DNA from: CAWFLT01 sp963816795 | GTDB lineage: Bacteria > Acidobacteriota > Vicinamibacteria > Vicinamibacterales > SCN-69-37 | Assembly: GCA_963816795.1 (NCBI GenBank) | Contig: CAWFLT010000014.1 | Span: forward strand, 310,001-374,000 | Length of the DNA: 64,000 bases | Direction of reading: 5' to 3' | Part shown: piece after piece, positions 37,537 to 46,456 of the stretch | Numbering within the stretch: the stretch's first letter is position 1 | Layout: each line of letters opens with the position of its first letter | Translations under genes and position numbers: made by a program | The notes under the pieces: generated by a model | Told to the model about the DNA's origin: nothing | Databases searched by the model: none | Seen by the model: only the letters and a program-made list of their open reading frames with translations

Positions 37537-38336
37537 CAGGACGAGCGTCTCCTTCTGACAGGACGCGGATCGCCGGCGGCGTTGGCGTCGGGCACGGCGG
37601 CCGGCTCGCTGGGCTGATCGGCCGGTTCCTGCGCCTGATGACGGCTGGCCTGCAGGAGATGCTCGTTCATCGCCACCCGCGCCGCCTCGGCGTCGCGCGA
37701 TCGCACCGCCTGATAGATCCGCCGGTGCATCTCCGCGGCGTCGCGCAGATCGCGCTCGGAAGCGCGCTCCGCCGTCTGCCGCCGCCGTTCGTAGTACAGC
37801 GCCGAGACCATCTCGACGAGCGACGCCACGATCGGGTTGCCGGACGCGCCGGCGAGCGAGCGATGGAAGTTGATGTCGTGGAACAGGAAGCGTTGCGGGT
37901 CCTGCATCGACGCAAACAGGCTCGCGACCTCTTCTGCGAGCGTCGCCAACTGCTCGGCCGTTGCCCGATCCGCCGCAAGACCCGCGGCGCCCACTTCCAG
38001 GATGCGTCGCGCTTCGTACATCTCTTCGCGAGTGAACCCATGCAAGGCGGCCAGAAAGCTGAGCGGCTCGCTGCCCAGGGTCGGCGGCCCTTCGGGAATG
38101 TACGTCCCCGAGCCGTGGCGCGACTGGACCACCCCCATCGCGGCCAGCGCGCGCAAGCCGATGCGCACGGTCGGCCGGCTGACGCCGATCTGGGTCGCGA
38201 GCTCGCGTTCGGCCGGCAGCCGGTCGCCCGGGCGAAGGGCGCGGCGCTCGATGAGGTCGCGGACGTGCGCCACAACCTGCTCGGTGCTGCCTTCGGAGGG
38301 GCGCGCGTCGGGCCGGCTCTGGCGACGGGAAACCAT
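37536..38336 (-). CDS. FadR/GntR-family regulator of the pectin locus
   Basis: About 266 residues. The N-terminal winged helix is VVAHVRDLIERRALRPGDRL, PAERELATQIGVSRPTVR and GSGTYIPEG. The FCD effector domain shows EARRILEVGAAGLAADRAT, FHDINFHRSLAGASGNP and the metal-site EMHRRIYQAV. Related regulators (UxuR, ExuR, KdgR-like) sense hexuronates. Starts at 38351 and 38369 are open too, but the best promoter places transcription start near 38340, so ATG 38336 (MVSRRQSRP) on a nearly leaderless message is preferred. The operator overlaps its own -10, implying autoregulation. Confidence 0.85.
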   Translation of the reverse strand: MVSRRQSRPDARPSEGSTEQVVAHVRDLIERRALRPGDRLPAERELATQIGVSRPTVRIGLRALAAMGVVQSRHGSGTYIPEGPPTLGSEPLSFLAALHGFTREEMYEARRILEVGAAGLAADRATAEQLATLAEEVASLFASMQDPQRFLFHDINFHRSLAGASGNPIVASLVEMVSALYYERRRQTAERASERDLRDAAEMHRRIYQAVRSRDAEAARVAMNEHLLQASRHQAQEPADQPSEPAAVPDANAAGDPRPVRRRRSS

Positions 38337-38343
38337 GTGGTTG

Positions 38344-38376
38344 GAGGTCATACCTCTTGGGATTCCCACTTGTCAA
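38344..38376 (-). promoter_or_regulatory. Promoter and operator of the regulator-SDR-uxaA-MFS operon
   Basis: On the minus strand TTGACA (38376-38371) and TATGAC (38352-38347) are 18 bp apart. The palindrome GAGGTATGACCTC (38356-38344; arms GAGGT and ACCTC) sits on the -10. It fits the GGT-N3-ACC core of FadR-type operators. Confidence 0.65.
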
Positions 38377-38514
38377 TCGCCGCCGAGCACGCGAACCGCG
38401 GCCGCGACACGGCGTCGCGGCGAAGCAAGTAGATCTATGCAAGTTACTGTAATTGAAATAGATACTGCCGACGCCATCGCGTCACGACAATTGGTTGCGC
38501 GCCGGCAGAGTGGC
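38377..38514. other. Intergenic, no gene seen
   Basis: 138 bp between the regulator promoter and the end of the polygalacturonase gene. It is locally AT-richer (TGCAAGTTACTGTAATTGAA around 38439-38458). No terminator was identified. Confidence 0.4.
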
Positions 38515-39958
38515 TTAGCCACCACGGGTCACCCGCTCGTTCCTGACCGTGCCGTTGATCCGGACGTTCGAAAAGACGACGTCACGCACCCCTTCCAGTC
38601 GATCGCCCTCGGCGACCCCGTCGAACTGGCAGTCGACGATGCGGATGTCGGAGATTGGCGCGCGCGCGTAGCCGCGCAGGAGCAGCCCGTACCGGCTCTT
38701 CTGGCTCGTCACGTTGCGGACTTCGACATCGCGCAGGATCGGCGTGTGCGGGCCGCTGTCGGCTTCCTCATAGAAGAAGTCGGCGGCGACGATCGCTTCG
38801 GCCACCTGGCCCACCGTGATGTCGCGCATGTAGACGTGCTCGACCAGACCGCCGCGCACCGAGTTGTTCTTGAAGCGCAGCGACGCGGTCGAGCTGCGGG
38901 CTGTCCATCTTGCACCGCTCGGCGAAGATGTTGCGGGCGCCGCCCGAGATTTCACTGCCGATGACGACGCCGCCGTGCCCGTCTTTCATCACGCAGTCGC
39001 GAATGACGACGTTCTCCACCGGCACCTTCACGCGCCGGCCATCGTCGTTCCGCCCCGATTTGAGCGCGATGCAGTCGTCGCCGGTGTCGAAGGTGCAGCG
39101 CTCGATCAGGACGTCGCGGCACGACTCCGGATTGCAGCCGTCGTTGTTCGGCCCGTGGCTGCGAACGGTCACGTCGCGTACCGTGACGTTGGTGGACAGC
39201 ACCGGATGGATCTCCCACATCGGCGAGTTGACGATGGTGACGCCCTCTATGAGCACGTGCTGGCATCGGTACGGCTCGATGAAACTCGGCCGCAGGAATC
39301 CATCGTCCCCGTAGCGGCGCTCCGCGACCGGCGCGCCGGTCGCGACCTGTTCGATGAGGCGGGCCCGCGCGGCGGCCTGAGTGCCAGCGGCCGGTCGCGC
39401 GCCGCCCTTCCACGGCCACCAGTGCGCCTCGCCCGCCTGTCCGTCGAGCGTCCCGCGGCCGGTGACGGCGACCTGCTGCTCCTCGAACGCGTAGATGAGC
39501 GGCGCGTAGTTGAACAACTCCATGCCTTCGAAGCGCGTGAAGACGACGGGCAGATAGGCGCGCGGATCGCGCTGAAAGAGGAGCGTCGCCCCGTCGGAGA
39601 CGTGCAGGTTGACGCGGCTCTTCAAGCGGATGGCGCCGGTCAAGAACCGGCCGGCCGGGACGACGACTCGCCCGCCGCCCGCGGCGGCGCACGCCCCGAT
39701 CGCGTCGCGGATCGCCGCCGTGGCGTCGGTCGATCCGTCACCGCGGGCGCCGAACTTCGTGATGTCGAAGTCGCGGGCCGGGAACACGGGCGCAGTGATG
39801 CGCGCGAGGATGGCGTCGCGCTCGGCCCAGCCTGGGGCCTGCACCTCGCGGGATCGCGCGACGAGGCGGCCCGGGGCGAGCGCGAGGCCGACGCCGCCGC
39901 CGGCCAGGGCGGCGAGAAAGGCCCGTCGGGAATCAAACCAGTTCGACCGTTCAGGCAT
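38515..39958 (-). CDS. GH28 polygalacturonase with Tat signal, one frameshift
   Basis: About 480 residues. The start MPERSNWFDSRRAFLAALAG is a twin-arginine signal peptide. The catalytic motifs of GH28 are all present: HGPNNDGCNPESC (Asp), FDTGDDCIALKSGR (Asp-Asp), and KDGHGGVVIGSEISGG (His). After a break near 38895 the chain continues with SLRFKNNSVRGGLVEHVYMR and SQKSRYGLLLRG to the C-terminus. It hydrolyses polygalacturonan outside the cytoplasm in folded, Tat-exported form. It is transcribed away from eda/kdgK, sharing a 150-bp divergent promoter region. Confidence 0.88.
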
Positions 39959-40109
39959 AAGTGGACAACCCAATCCGGAAACACGGCGTGAATGCGCAGC
40001 ATAAACCGCGGAGGGTGCCCGATCAAGCTTGCGCCGGTTCGGCCGGCAACGATAAGCTTTTCGCCTTTGACTGGCTTGTCCACTTGAGGACCGCCCGAAG
40101 GCTGGAGTC
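39959..40109. promoter_or_regulatory. Divergent promoter region of GH28 and KDPG aldolase
   Basis: AAGTGGACAA at 39959-39968 and its reverse complement TTGTCCACTT at 40076-40085 lie next to the two divergent starts, so each gene has TTGTCCACTT upstream in its own direction. This could be a binding site for a second regulator. The GGT-N3-ACC operator is not seen here. Confidence 0.4.
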
Positions 40110-40788
40110 ATGACGCGTCACGAAATCACTCAGCGCCTCGAAACGTCGGGCGTCGTCGCCATCATCCGGCTGAAGGACGGCGCGGCGCTGCCGCGCGTCG
40201 TCGACGCGCTCGCCGAAGGCGGCGTGCGCGCGCTCGAGATCACGATGACCGTCCCCGGCGCCGTCGAGCACATCCGGCAGGTGGCGGCCACGCTGCCGGA
40301 AGGCTTCGTGCTTGGCGCCGGAACGGTCGTGGATGCGGAGACGGCGCTCCGCGTCGCCGACGCGGGCGCGCGCTTCATCGTGAGCCCGGTGTTCCGGACC
40401 GCGGTCATCGAGGCGGCGCATCGCCGCGAGATTCCGGTGCTGCCCGGCTGCTTTTCTCCGACCGAGATCCTCGACGCGTGGGATGCCGGCGCGGACATCG
40501 TGAAGGTGTTTCCGGCGACGGCGCTCGGACCGACCTACTTGAAAGATCTGCGCGGGCCGCTCCCGCACGTCAAGCTCTGCCCCACCGGCGGCGTCTCGAT
40601 CGACAACGCCGGCGACTGGATTCGTGCCGGCGCCGCCGCGGTGGGCGTCGGGTCGGCGCTGGTCGATGCCCAGGCGGTCGCCGTCGGCGACTTCGCGCGG
40701 ATTCGTGTCAACGCCGCGCGGATCGTGCAGAACGTCGCCGACGCGCGCGCAGGCGGGTCGGGGTCAGACCGCCGAGGAACGGATCACG
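40110..40788 (+). CDS. eda: KDPG aldolase (2-keto-3-deoxy-6-phosphogluconate aldolase), 3' end unresolved
   Basis: Residues 1-215 are a complete class I aldolase: GVVAIIRLKDGAALPRVVDA, ALEITMTVPGAVEHI (catalytic Glu), GAGTVVDAETAL, FIVSPVF, and the Schiff-base Lys in GADIVKVFPATALGPTYLK, then LCPTGGVSIDN. It cleaves KDPG to pyruvate and glyceraldehyde-3-phosphate. No in-frame stop occurs before the kdgK start; the frame runs to 41288 inside kdgK. The end given here is the end of plausible coding, and a stop has probably been lost to an indel near the GGGGTCAGACC sequence at 40760. Confidence 0.85.
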
Positions 40789-41818
40789 ATGCCCAAAGTC
40801 GTGACGTTCGGCGAGATCATGCTGCGGCTGAGCCCGCCGGGCTTCGAGCGCTTCCTGCAGACGTCCCAGTTCGTCGCCACGTTCGGCGGCGGCGAAGCCA
40901 ACGTGGCGGTGAGCCTGGCGCAGTTCGGCGTCGAGAGCTGGTATGTGACGCGATTGCCGGCGCACGCGATCGGCGACGCGGCGGTCAAGGCGCTCCGCGC
41001 CGAAGGCGTCCGCACCGAAGCGATCCTCCGCGGCGGCGATCGGATCGGCGTCTACTACGCCGAGAGCGGTGCGAGCCAGCGGGCGTCGGTGGTCATCTAC
41101 GACCGCGCCCGATCGGCGATCAGCGAGATGGATCCCGCCAGCGTCGATTGGGACGCGACGTTTCGCGGTGCCGACGTGGTTCCACGTCACCGGCATCACG
41201 CCGGCGCTCGGCGCCAAGGCCGCCACCGCCACCCGCGACGCGATCGCGGCCGCCCGCGCGGCGGGGGCGCGGGTCAGCGTCGACCTGAACTTCCGCCGCA
41301 AGCTCTGGACGGAGGCCGAGGCGCAACAGGTGATGCGCCCGCTCGTCCGCGACATCGATCTCGTCATCGCCAACGAAGAGGATCTGCAGGCGACGCTCGG
41401 CATCGAGGTCAGCGGCGTGCACGTCGCCGGCGGGCAGCTCGACGTGCAGGCCTATCGCGCCGCGGCCGAACGCGTCTCGACGGATCTCGGCGTCAAGGCG
41501 GTCGCGATCACGCTCCGCGAAAGCCAGTCGGCGAGCGATAACGGCTGGTCCGCGGTGCTGTGGGACGCGCCGACACGCGCGTTCCATCAGAGCCAGCGCT
41601 ACGACGTGCGCCTGGTCGATCGCATCGGCGGCGGCGACAGCTTCGCGGCCGGGCTCATCTACGGCCTGGTGACCGGCCGGTCCGCCGACGCCGCGCTCCG
41701 GTTCGCCGTCGCGGCGAGCGCCTTGAAGCAGACGATTCCTGCCGACTTCAACCGCGTCACGGTGAGCGAAGTGGATCGGCTGGTCGGCGGCGACGCCTCG
41801 GGACGGGTGCAGCGCTAG
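40789..41818 (+). CDS. kdgK: 2-keto-3-deoxygluconate kinase (PfkB family), one frameshift
   Basis: From ATG 40789 (GAGG at 40774) the frame gives KVVTFGEIMLRLSPPGFERF and FGGGEANVAVSLAQFGVE. After a break near 41177 the chain continues as FHVTGITPALGAKAA, VSVDLNFRRKLW and the PfkB signature DRIGGGDSFAAGLIYGLV with the catalytic Asp. About 342 residues. It phosphorylates KDG to KDPG, the substrate of the aldolase just upstream, completing the lower galacturonate pathway. The two genes are closely spaced and cotranscribed. Confidence 0.88.
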
Positions 41819-41843
41819 CCGATCCAGTAAACTGACGGGCCTG

Positions 41844-43195
41844 GTGCAGGACCTCACCACCGGTTCGGTCACACGTCACCTGCTGAAGACCTCGAGCTTC
41901 ATGCTCGTGACGATGGTCTTCCAGACGCTCTACTTCCTCATCGATCTCTATTGGGTCGGCCGGCTCGGCCGCGAAGCGGTGGCCGGCGTCGCGCTCGCGG
42001 GCAACGTGATGTTCGTCGTGCTCGCGATCACGCAGATGCTGATGGTGGGGACGACGACGCTCGTGTCGCACGCCGTCGGCCGGAAGGAGCACGCGCGCGC
42101 GCGGTACGTGTTCAATCAGGCGCTCGTGCTCTCGGTGGCGGCTGGCCTCATCTTCTTCGCCGTCGCGACGCTACGTCCGTCGGCTCTATACGTCGACGCT
42201 TGGCGCCGACGTGGCGACCGCGACGCTCGCGGACGACTACCTGCGATGGTTCGTCCCGGCGATGGCGCTGCAGTTCGTGATGGCGCCGATGAGCGCCGCC
42301 CTGCGCGGCACCGGCAATTTCAGACCCGGCATGGTCGTCCAGACGTCGACCGTGATCTTGAACATGGTGCTGGCGCCGTTTCTGATCTTCGGCTGGGGCA
42401 CGGGAGTGGCGCTCGGCGTCGCCGGGGCGGCGATCTCGTCGCTCGTCGCCGCTCGTGATCGGCACGATGTGGATGACGACGTACTTCATGCCCGCCGGAT
42501 CGTTCCTGACCTTCGTGCCGGCGGATTGGAGACCGGACCTGGCGGAGTGGCGCCGGGTGCTCGCCATCGGGCTCCCGGCCGGCGCCGAGTTCGCACTGAT
42601 GGCGATCTATCTCTTCATCATCTACGCCGTCATCCGGCCGTTCGGAGCGGCCGCGCAGGCCGGCTTCGGCATCGGGCTCCGGATCATCCAGGCCGGCTTC
42701 ATGCCGGTCGTGGCGCTCGGCTTCTCGGTCGCGCCGGTGGCCGGCCAGAACTTCGGCGCGGGTCATCCGGCCCGGGTGCGCGACACGTTTCGCGTCGCGG
42801 CGATCCTCGCCGTGTCGGTCATGGCCGTGCTCACCGTGCTCTGCCATATCGCGCCGGACGCGTTGATCCGAATCTTCTCGAACGATCCGGATGTCGTGCG
42901 CGTGGGGGGTGAGTACCTGCGCATCGTCTCGTGGAGCTTCGTCGCCTCGGGGCTCGTCTACGTCAGTTCGAGCATGTTCCAGGCGCTGGGCAATACGCTG
43001 CCGGCGCTGATGTCGTCGATCGTGCGCGTGATCGCCGTCAGCGTGCCGGTGATCCTGCTGGCGCGGCTGCCGGGCTTCGAGCTGCGCTGGGCCTGGTACA
43101 TCGGCGTCGCGTCGGTCGCGGCGCAGATGGCGCTCAGCCTGGTGCTCCTTCAGCGGGAATTCCGGAGGCGGCTGCTGGCGCCGGCCGCAGCGTAG
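41844..43195 (+). CDS. MATE-family multidrug/sodium antiporter, two frameshifts
   Basis: Three frames make one 12-helix protein of about 450 residues from GTG 41844. The first part is SSFMLVTMVFQTLYFLIDLY and WVGRLGREAVAGVALAGNVM. After a break near 42195 comes YLRWFVPAMALQFVMAPMSA and ALRGTGNFRPGMVVQ. After a break near 42455 comes the second half, LPAGAEFALMAIYLFIIYAV and PVAGQNFGAGHPARVRDTFR. The duplicated MatE layout is clear. The substrate is unknown; its position after kdgK may be chance or may indicate sugar-acid-linked stress export. Confidence 0.85.
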
Positions 43196-43216
43196 GACAG
43201 GTACGCAGAGATGGCA

Positions 43217-43267
43217 GGTACGACGGGTACGACAGGTACGACGGTACGACAGGTACAACGGGTACGA
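43217..43267. repeat. Tandem array of GGTACGACA/G units
   Basis: Six units of a 9-bp sequence (GGTACGACG, GGTACGACA, GGTACGACG, one shortened, GGTACAACG, GGTACGA). They start 22 bp after the MATE stop and run directly into a gene fragment. This is the same family as the array at 3820-3864. Confidence 0.8.
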
Positions 43268-43371
43268 TCCTGAAGAGCCGGCGTGTGATTCCGGCCAGAC
43301 TCCTCGAGGCGGGCTTCCAATTCAGCTGTCCCGCCTGGAACGAAGCGGCCGGCGATCTCTGTCAAGAGTGG
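43267..43371 (+). pseudogene. Isolated 3' tail of a TIGR01777-family epimerase (DUF1731)
   Basis: Reads ILKSRRVIPARLLEAGFQFS followed by CPAWNEAAGDLCQEW. This closely follows the C-terminal DUF1731 of YfcH/TIGR01777 NAD-dependent epimerases (Q/RRVLPxxLLEAGFxFxxP...EAAxDL). No upstream coding remains; the 9-bp repeat array replaces it. The reading frame runs on without its own stop into antisense of the next gene. Confidence 0.7.
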
Positions 43372-43748
43372 CGCGCGCGGCGGCGTGCTCGGGCCTTGGG
43401 CAACGTGAGCCGCCGCGACATGGACAACACGTCGGCGAGCGCGTCTCGATCGATCCGCGCCAGCCGGACCAGCACGACCGGATGAGGTCGATAGTAGTCC
43501 GTGAGGTAGTACGTCTCAGGTGCCTCCTCGAGGAGCCACGTGCGGTCCTCGAGGTTGACCCGGACGACGAGCGTCGCCGGTTCGGCCGACCGATGAGTCG
43601 CCAGGCCCGCCATGAAGGCGCCACCGACCTTGAGCAGCGGCGATCCGTCGTACTTGGTGGCGGCCTCAACGCCTGACAGTGTGAGGCCGAGCGCCCTGAC
43701 CGGCTCGAACGGGTCAGAGGGACGCGGTACGACCAACTTACGGATCAT
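43362..43748 (-). CDS. MmcQ/YjbR-family protein
   Basis: A 128-residue protein. SGVEAATKYDGSPLLKVGGA, the segment LVVRVNLEDRTWLLEEAPET followed by YYLTDYYRPHPVVLVRL, and the MSRRLTLPK end fit the MmcQ/YjbR-like fold, a small DNA-binding-like family of unknown role. ATG 43748 was used because the homologous region begins soon after it; the longer frame upstream runs toward the tRNA promoter. It is divergent from tRNA-Ala. Confidence 0.8.
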   Translation of the reverse strand: MIRKLVVPRPSDPFEPVRALGLTLSGVEAATKYDGSPLLKVGGAFMAGLATHRSAEPATLVVRVNLEDRTWLLEEAPETYYLTDYYRPHPVVLVRLARIDRDALADVLSMSRRLTLPKARARRRARHS

Positions 43749-43803
43749 CGGTCGCCATACTATCCGCGACGCGCCCGATTGCGTCCTCCGCGGCCTTCGG
43801 AGG

Positions 43804-43809
43804 TATAAT
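43804..43809 (+). promoter_or_regulatory. -10 element of the tRNA-Ala promoter
   Basis: A perfect TATAAT lies 24 bp before the tRNA. The best -35 (TTGCGT, 43779) is 19 bp away. The spacer is the inverted repeat CCTCCG-N7-CGGAGG. Confidence 0.55.
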
Positions 43810-43832
43810 TCACAGTTCGTTCTTCCCCAAGT

Positions 43833-43908
43833 GGGCCAGTAGCGCAGCTGGGAGCGCGCATGAATGGCATTCATGAGGTCACCGGTTCGATCCCGGTCTG
43901 GTCCACCA
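43833..43908 (+). tRNA. tRNA-Ala (anticodon GGC)
   Basis: 76 nt with encoded CCA. The acceptor GGGCCAG pairs with CTGGTCC (one G-U). The D-arm is GCGC...GCGC. The anticodon stem CATGA/TCATG carries the loop ATGGCAT (anticodon GGC). The T-arm is ACCGG-TTCGATC-CCGGT. The 3' half (43871-43908) is also the antisense of the last codons of the adjacent recombinase gene, marking it as the likely integration site. Confidence 0.95.
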
Positions 43909-45389
43909 TCCTTTCCTTCCCTTCCCGATCGGCTGCAAGTAGCTGAACGCCGGTCGCGGTTGCGGCGGTTCCAACAAAGCCGTTACCGTCGAACGAAATT
44001 CCCTCCGGAAAGAACAGCTGTTGGAACCGCTGGCGCTGGTCGAGCGACGCCTGCACCCAGAGGTCGGCGGCGCGCGGCAGGACGCGCTCTGCGAACGCCA
44101 GGATGCCCTCCACGTCGAGTTCGTCGATTTCGGCGGCATGACGGTCGATCCGCAGCAGCGTGAGCTCCTCGCGCAGCTTCTCGGCGTGCCGGTCGTAGAC
44201 GTCGATGTCGATCGAGCGCTCGAACAGGAACGCCTCGTCCAGCCGGTCGAGCTTCTTCTGAATGGCCTTCGCCCGGCGCTCGGCGTCCGCCAGGTCGGCG
44301 CGGACCGACTCCTTGCGCGCCTTCCAGATCTGGAGGACCGACTCCTTCAGCAGCCGCATGTAGCCGGGCGTCGGCTGCAGTCGGGCCAGCTCGTCGGCGA
44401 ACAGCGTCTTCGAGCTTGGCCTTGGTCACGTTGACGCCGCGGCAGCCCGGCCGGCAGTGGTAGTAGGCGTAGTAGTCGCTGCGGCCCTTCGACCAGCTGC
44501 CCGTGAGGCCGCGCCCGCACGACTCACAACGCACGAAGTCGCGCAGCGGGAAATCCGGATGACTCCGGAGCTTCGGCGCCGCGCTCGGCAGGCGGCCTGA
44601 CAGCACCGCCTGGGCCCGGTAGAAGAGCTCCGCGCGATGAGCGGCTCGAAGTCGCCGCGCCTGTCGCGCACGCCGTACTCCGGCACGTCGACGATGCCGG
44701 CGTAGAGCTGATTGCGCAGCAGCATGCCGATCGCCTGCGAGCTGAGTCGGCTGGCTGCGGCGATTCCGCAGGCCCCCGGTCGTCGCCTGCTCCAGGATCT
44801 GCTGCTTCGTGAACCGGCCGGTCGCGTACTCCTCGAACGCCTTGCGGACGATCGGCGCGCGTTCCGGGTCGGGCATCAGGCTCTTGCCCATCGAGCGCGG
44901 CGCGTTGATGTAGCCGAGCGGCGCCAGGAACACCCAGCGGCCGAGTTCGAGCGCGGCCTTCATGCCGGCGCGCGTGCGATCCGAGCGCACGTCGTTGTCG
45001 AACTGCGCGAACGCGGCGAGCACGCCTTCCATCAGCTTGCCGGTGGAGGTGTCGTCGATCGGCTCGGTCGCCGACCGCAGCGAGATGCCCAGCGACTGCA
45101 GGAGCGAGCGCAGCGCGAAGTGGTCGTACTTGTCCCGCGCGAAGCGCGTCAGGTTGAACACGACCACGAAGTGGACGCGGCCCTTGTTCGTGCGGCAGAA
45201 CGTCAGCAGCCGCTGCAGTTCGGTGCGGTCCGCCGTCTTCGCGCTCTCGCCCTCTTCCTTGAAGCGCGCGAGGACGTCGAGCCCTTCGCGACGGCAGTAG
45301 TCTTCGCAGGCGCGGAGCTGGGTCGGGAGACTCAGGTTCTCGGTCTGCTCCTTCGTGCTGACGCGGATGTAGATGACGGCGCCGGCCAT
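43871..45389 (-). pseudogene. Large serine recombinase (integrase) ending inside tRNA-Ala, several frameshifts
   Basis: The chain starts MAGAVIYIRVSTKEQTENLS, with the catalytic Ser in YIRVS. The resolvase domain is complete (FVVVFNLTRFARDKYDHFAL, STGKLMEGVLAAFAQFDND). It continues through the recombinase domain (LLRNQLYAGIVDVPEYGVRD), the zinc ribbon (FVRCESCGRGLTG and YYHCRPGCRGVNVTKAK) and a C-terminal coiled coil (LADAERRAKAIQKKLDRLDE). Breaks lie near 44760, 44640 and 44400. The frame ends MVDQTGIEPVTS inside the tRNA gene. About 500 residues. It would integrate and excise the island by attP/attB recombination. Confidence 0.85.
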
Positions 45390-45404
45390 GGATCCGCAGC
45401 GTAG

Positions 45405-45641
45405 TCCCGTCGTCCGGCGCCTTCAAGGCGATTGTCGCGCTGGCATCGGCTCACGCGCTCGGCGTTCTGCTGGTGCAGGAAGACCTCGATCAGCGTGTGG
45501 GCCATCGCGTGCGCGTGGCGGCGAATCTCGTCGATCTCGTCGTCGGACAGATCGACGGCCTCGTCGCCGAGCAGCTCACGGCAACGCGGGATTGGCAGGA
45601 GGTCTCGCGAACGCGTTCGCGTTCGACCAGGTCGTCCATGG
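45405..45641 (-). pseudogene. Small accessory ORF upstream of the recombinase, frameshifted
   Basis: From ATG 45641 the protein begins MDDLVERERVRE. It continues in another frame as DLLPIPRCRELLGDEAVDLS and DDEIDEIRRHAHAMAHTLIE, then VFLHQQNAERVS. The acidic helical stretch with DDEIDEIRRHAHAMA is of the kind found in small proteins directly before serine recombinases. The stop cannot be placed because of an indel. No known function. Confidence 0.45.
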
Positions 45642-45733
45642 TGCGATCCGTCCTGACGTAGCCGGCGCGACGTGAGGGCGCGGACCTGTCCCGGACCATC
45701 ACGTAATTGCCGGTCTTCGGCTCGATCGAGGCT

Positions 45734-45795
45734 CCCGTCAAGGCCGAAGCCACGCCGGAGGCGTGGGCCGAGCGTCAGCGAGGCGCCTTGACGGG
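45734..45795. repeat. Nested hairpin A
   Basis: The outer arms CCCGTCAAGGC (45734-45744) and GCCTTGACGGG (45785-45795) are perfect 11-bp complements. Inside, CCACGCC (45750-45756) and GGCGTGG (45760-45766) form a second tight hairpin. Confidence 0.75.
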
Positions 45796-45851
45796 AACGA
45801 GAGCGAGCCCACCATCGACCGCGTGATGGTCCGGGGCGCTCGACGTGCGGT

Positions 45852-45886
45852 CGCGCCGCCGGAGCGCTGGTGCAGTCGGCGGCGCG
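45852..45886. repeat. Hairpin B
   Basis: CGCGCCGCC (45852-45860) pairs perfectly with GGCGGCGCG (45878-45886) around a 17-nt loop. It lies in the same noncoding stretch as hairpin A. Confidence 0.65.
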
Positions 45887-46111
45887 GGGAGTGCGGCTGC
45901 GAGCGCGGTGTCCCTGTTTGCCACTGAGGCCAGGCCAGAGAGCTGAGAGACGACGGACGAGCGGCGCGCGGTCGACGTGGAGTGTGCGTCGAGTGACGTG
46001 CGGTTCGGTCTGCCTCGTCTCGAACGCAGGTTCGCGGCGGACCTGACAGGTGATCGTCCGTGTGCGCGCTCGTTACCGGCGCCGCCGGGCCAGACCATGA
46101 CTCAGACACGC

Positions 46112-46182
46112 GGGGCGTGAGCGACCCCCTGGAGCGGCGTTCGGGCGATCGCAACGCCGTAGAGGGGGGTCGCTCACGCCCC
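46112..46182. repeat. Nested hairpin C (long cruciform)
   Basis: GGGGCGTGAGCGACCCCCT (46112-46130) pairs with AGGGGGGTCGCTCACGCCCC (46163-46182), leaving one extra G. Inside, CGGCGTT (46135-46141) pairs with AACGCCG (46153-46159). It has the same outer-plus-inner architecture as hairpin A. No T-run follows. Confidence 0.85.
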
Positions 46183-46419
46183 AATTGCTCGCTGCGACGT
46201 CGATTTGGCGGCGGCACCAAGCGCCGCCTGGTCTGCGACCTGGAGGTCGTGACGTCGAGCGCTGCGGCGGTGCGCCGGACTCGCGCGCCGACGCCATCTC
46301 GTTGCGCAGACTCGCTGTTCGCGCGATTCCTGCCCAGAAATCAGCACGTTCCGCCGAGCTGTGGTGATTCGTCTCCTCGCATTAAGGCGAGTCGTGGCGG
46401 AGCTCGCCGACTAGAACGC

Positions 46420-46456
46420 GGGGTAGAACATAGCGTCCTGAGGGGTGTTCTACCCC
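46420..46456. repeat. Hairpin D plus adjacent half-copy
   Basis: GGGGTAGAACA (46420-46430) and TGTTCTACCCC (46446-46456) are perfect 11-bp complements with a 15-nt loop. A further TGTTCTACC follows at 46458. It lies about 120 bp before the phosphoribosyltransferase start. Confidence 0.75.

Noticed and set aside
40110..41288. A natural aldolase-kinase fusion
   Set aside because: The aldolase frame and kdgK frame differ, kdgK has its own ribosome-binding site and ATG, and the extension past residue 215 is kdgK read out of frame.
43871..44359. Separate small gene ending MVDQTGIEPVTS
   Set aside because: The sequence is the coiled-coil C-terminus of the recombinase after a frameshift; the last residues are tRNA antisense, a common annotation artefact when taken as an independent protein.
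46112..46182. Integron attC site
   Set aside because: The hairpin lacks the paired outer R'/R'' core sites and there is no integron integrase; the nearby recombinase is a serine recombinase.
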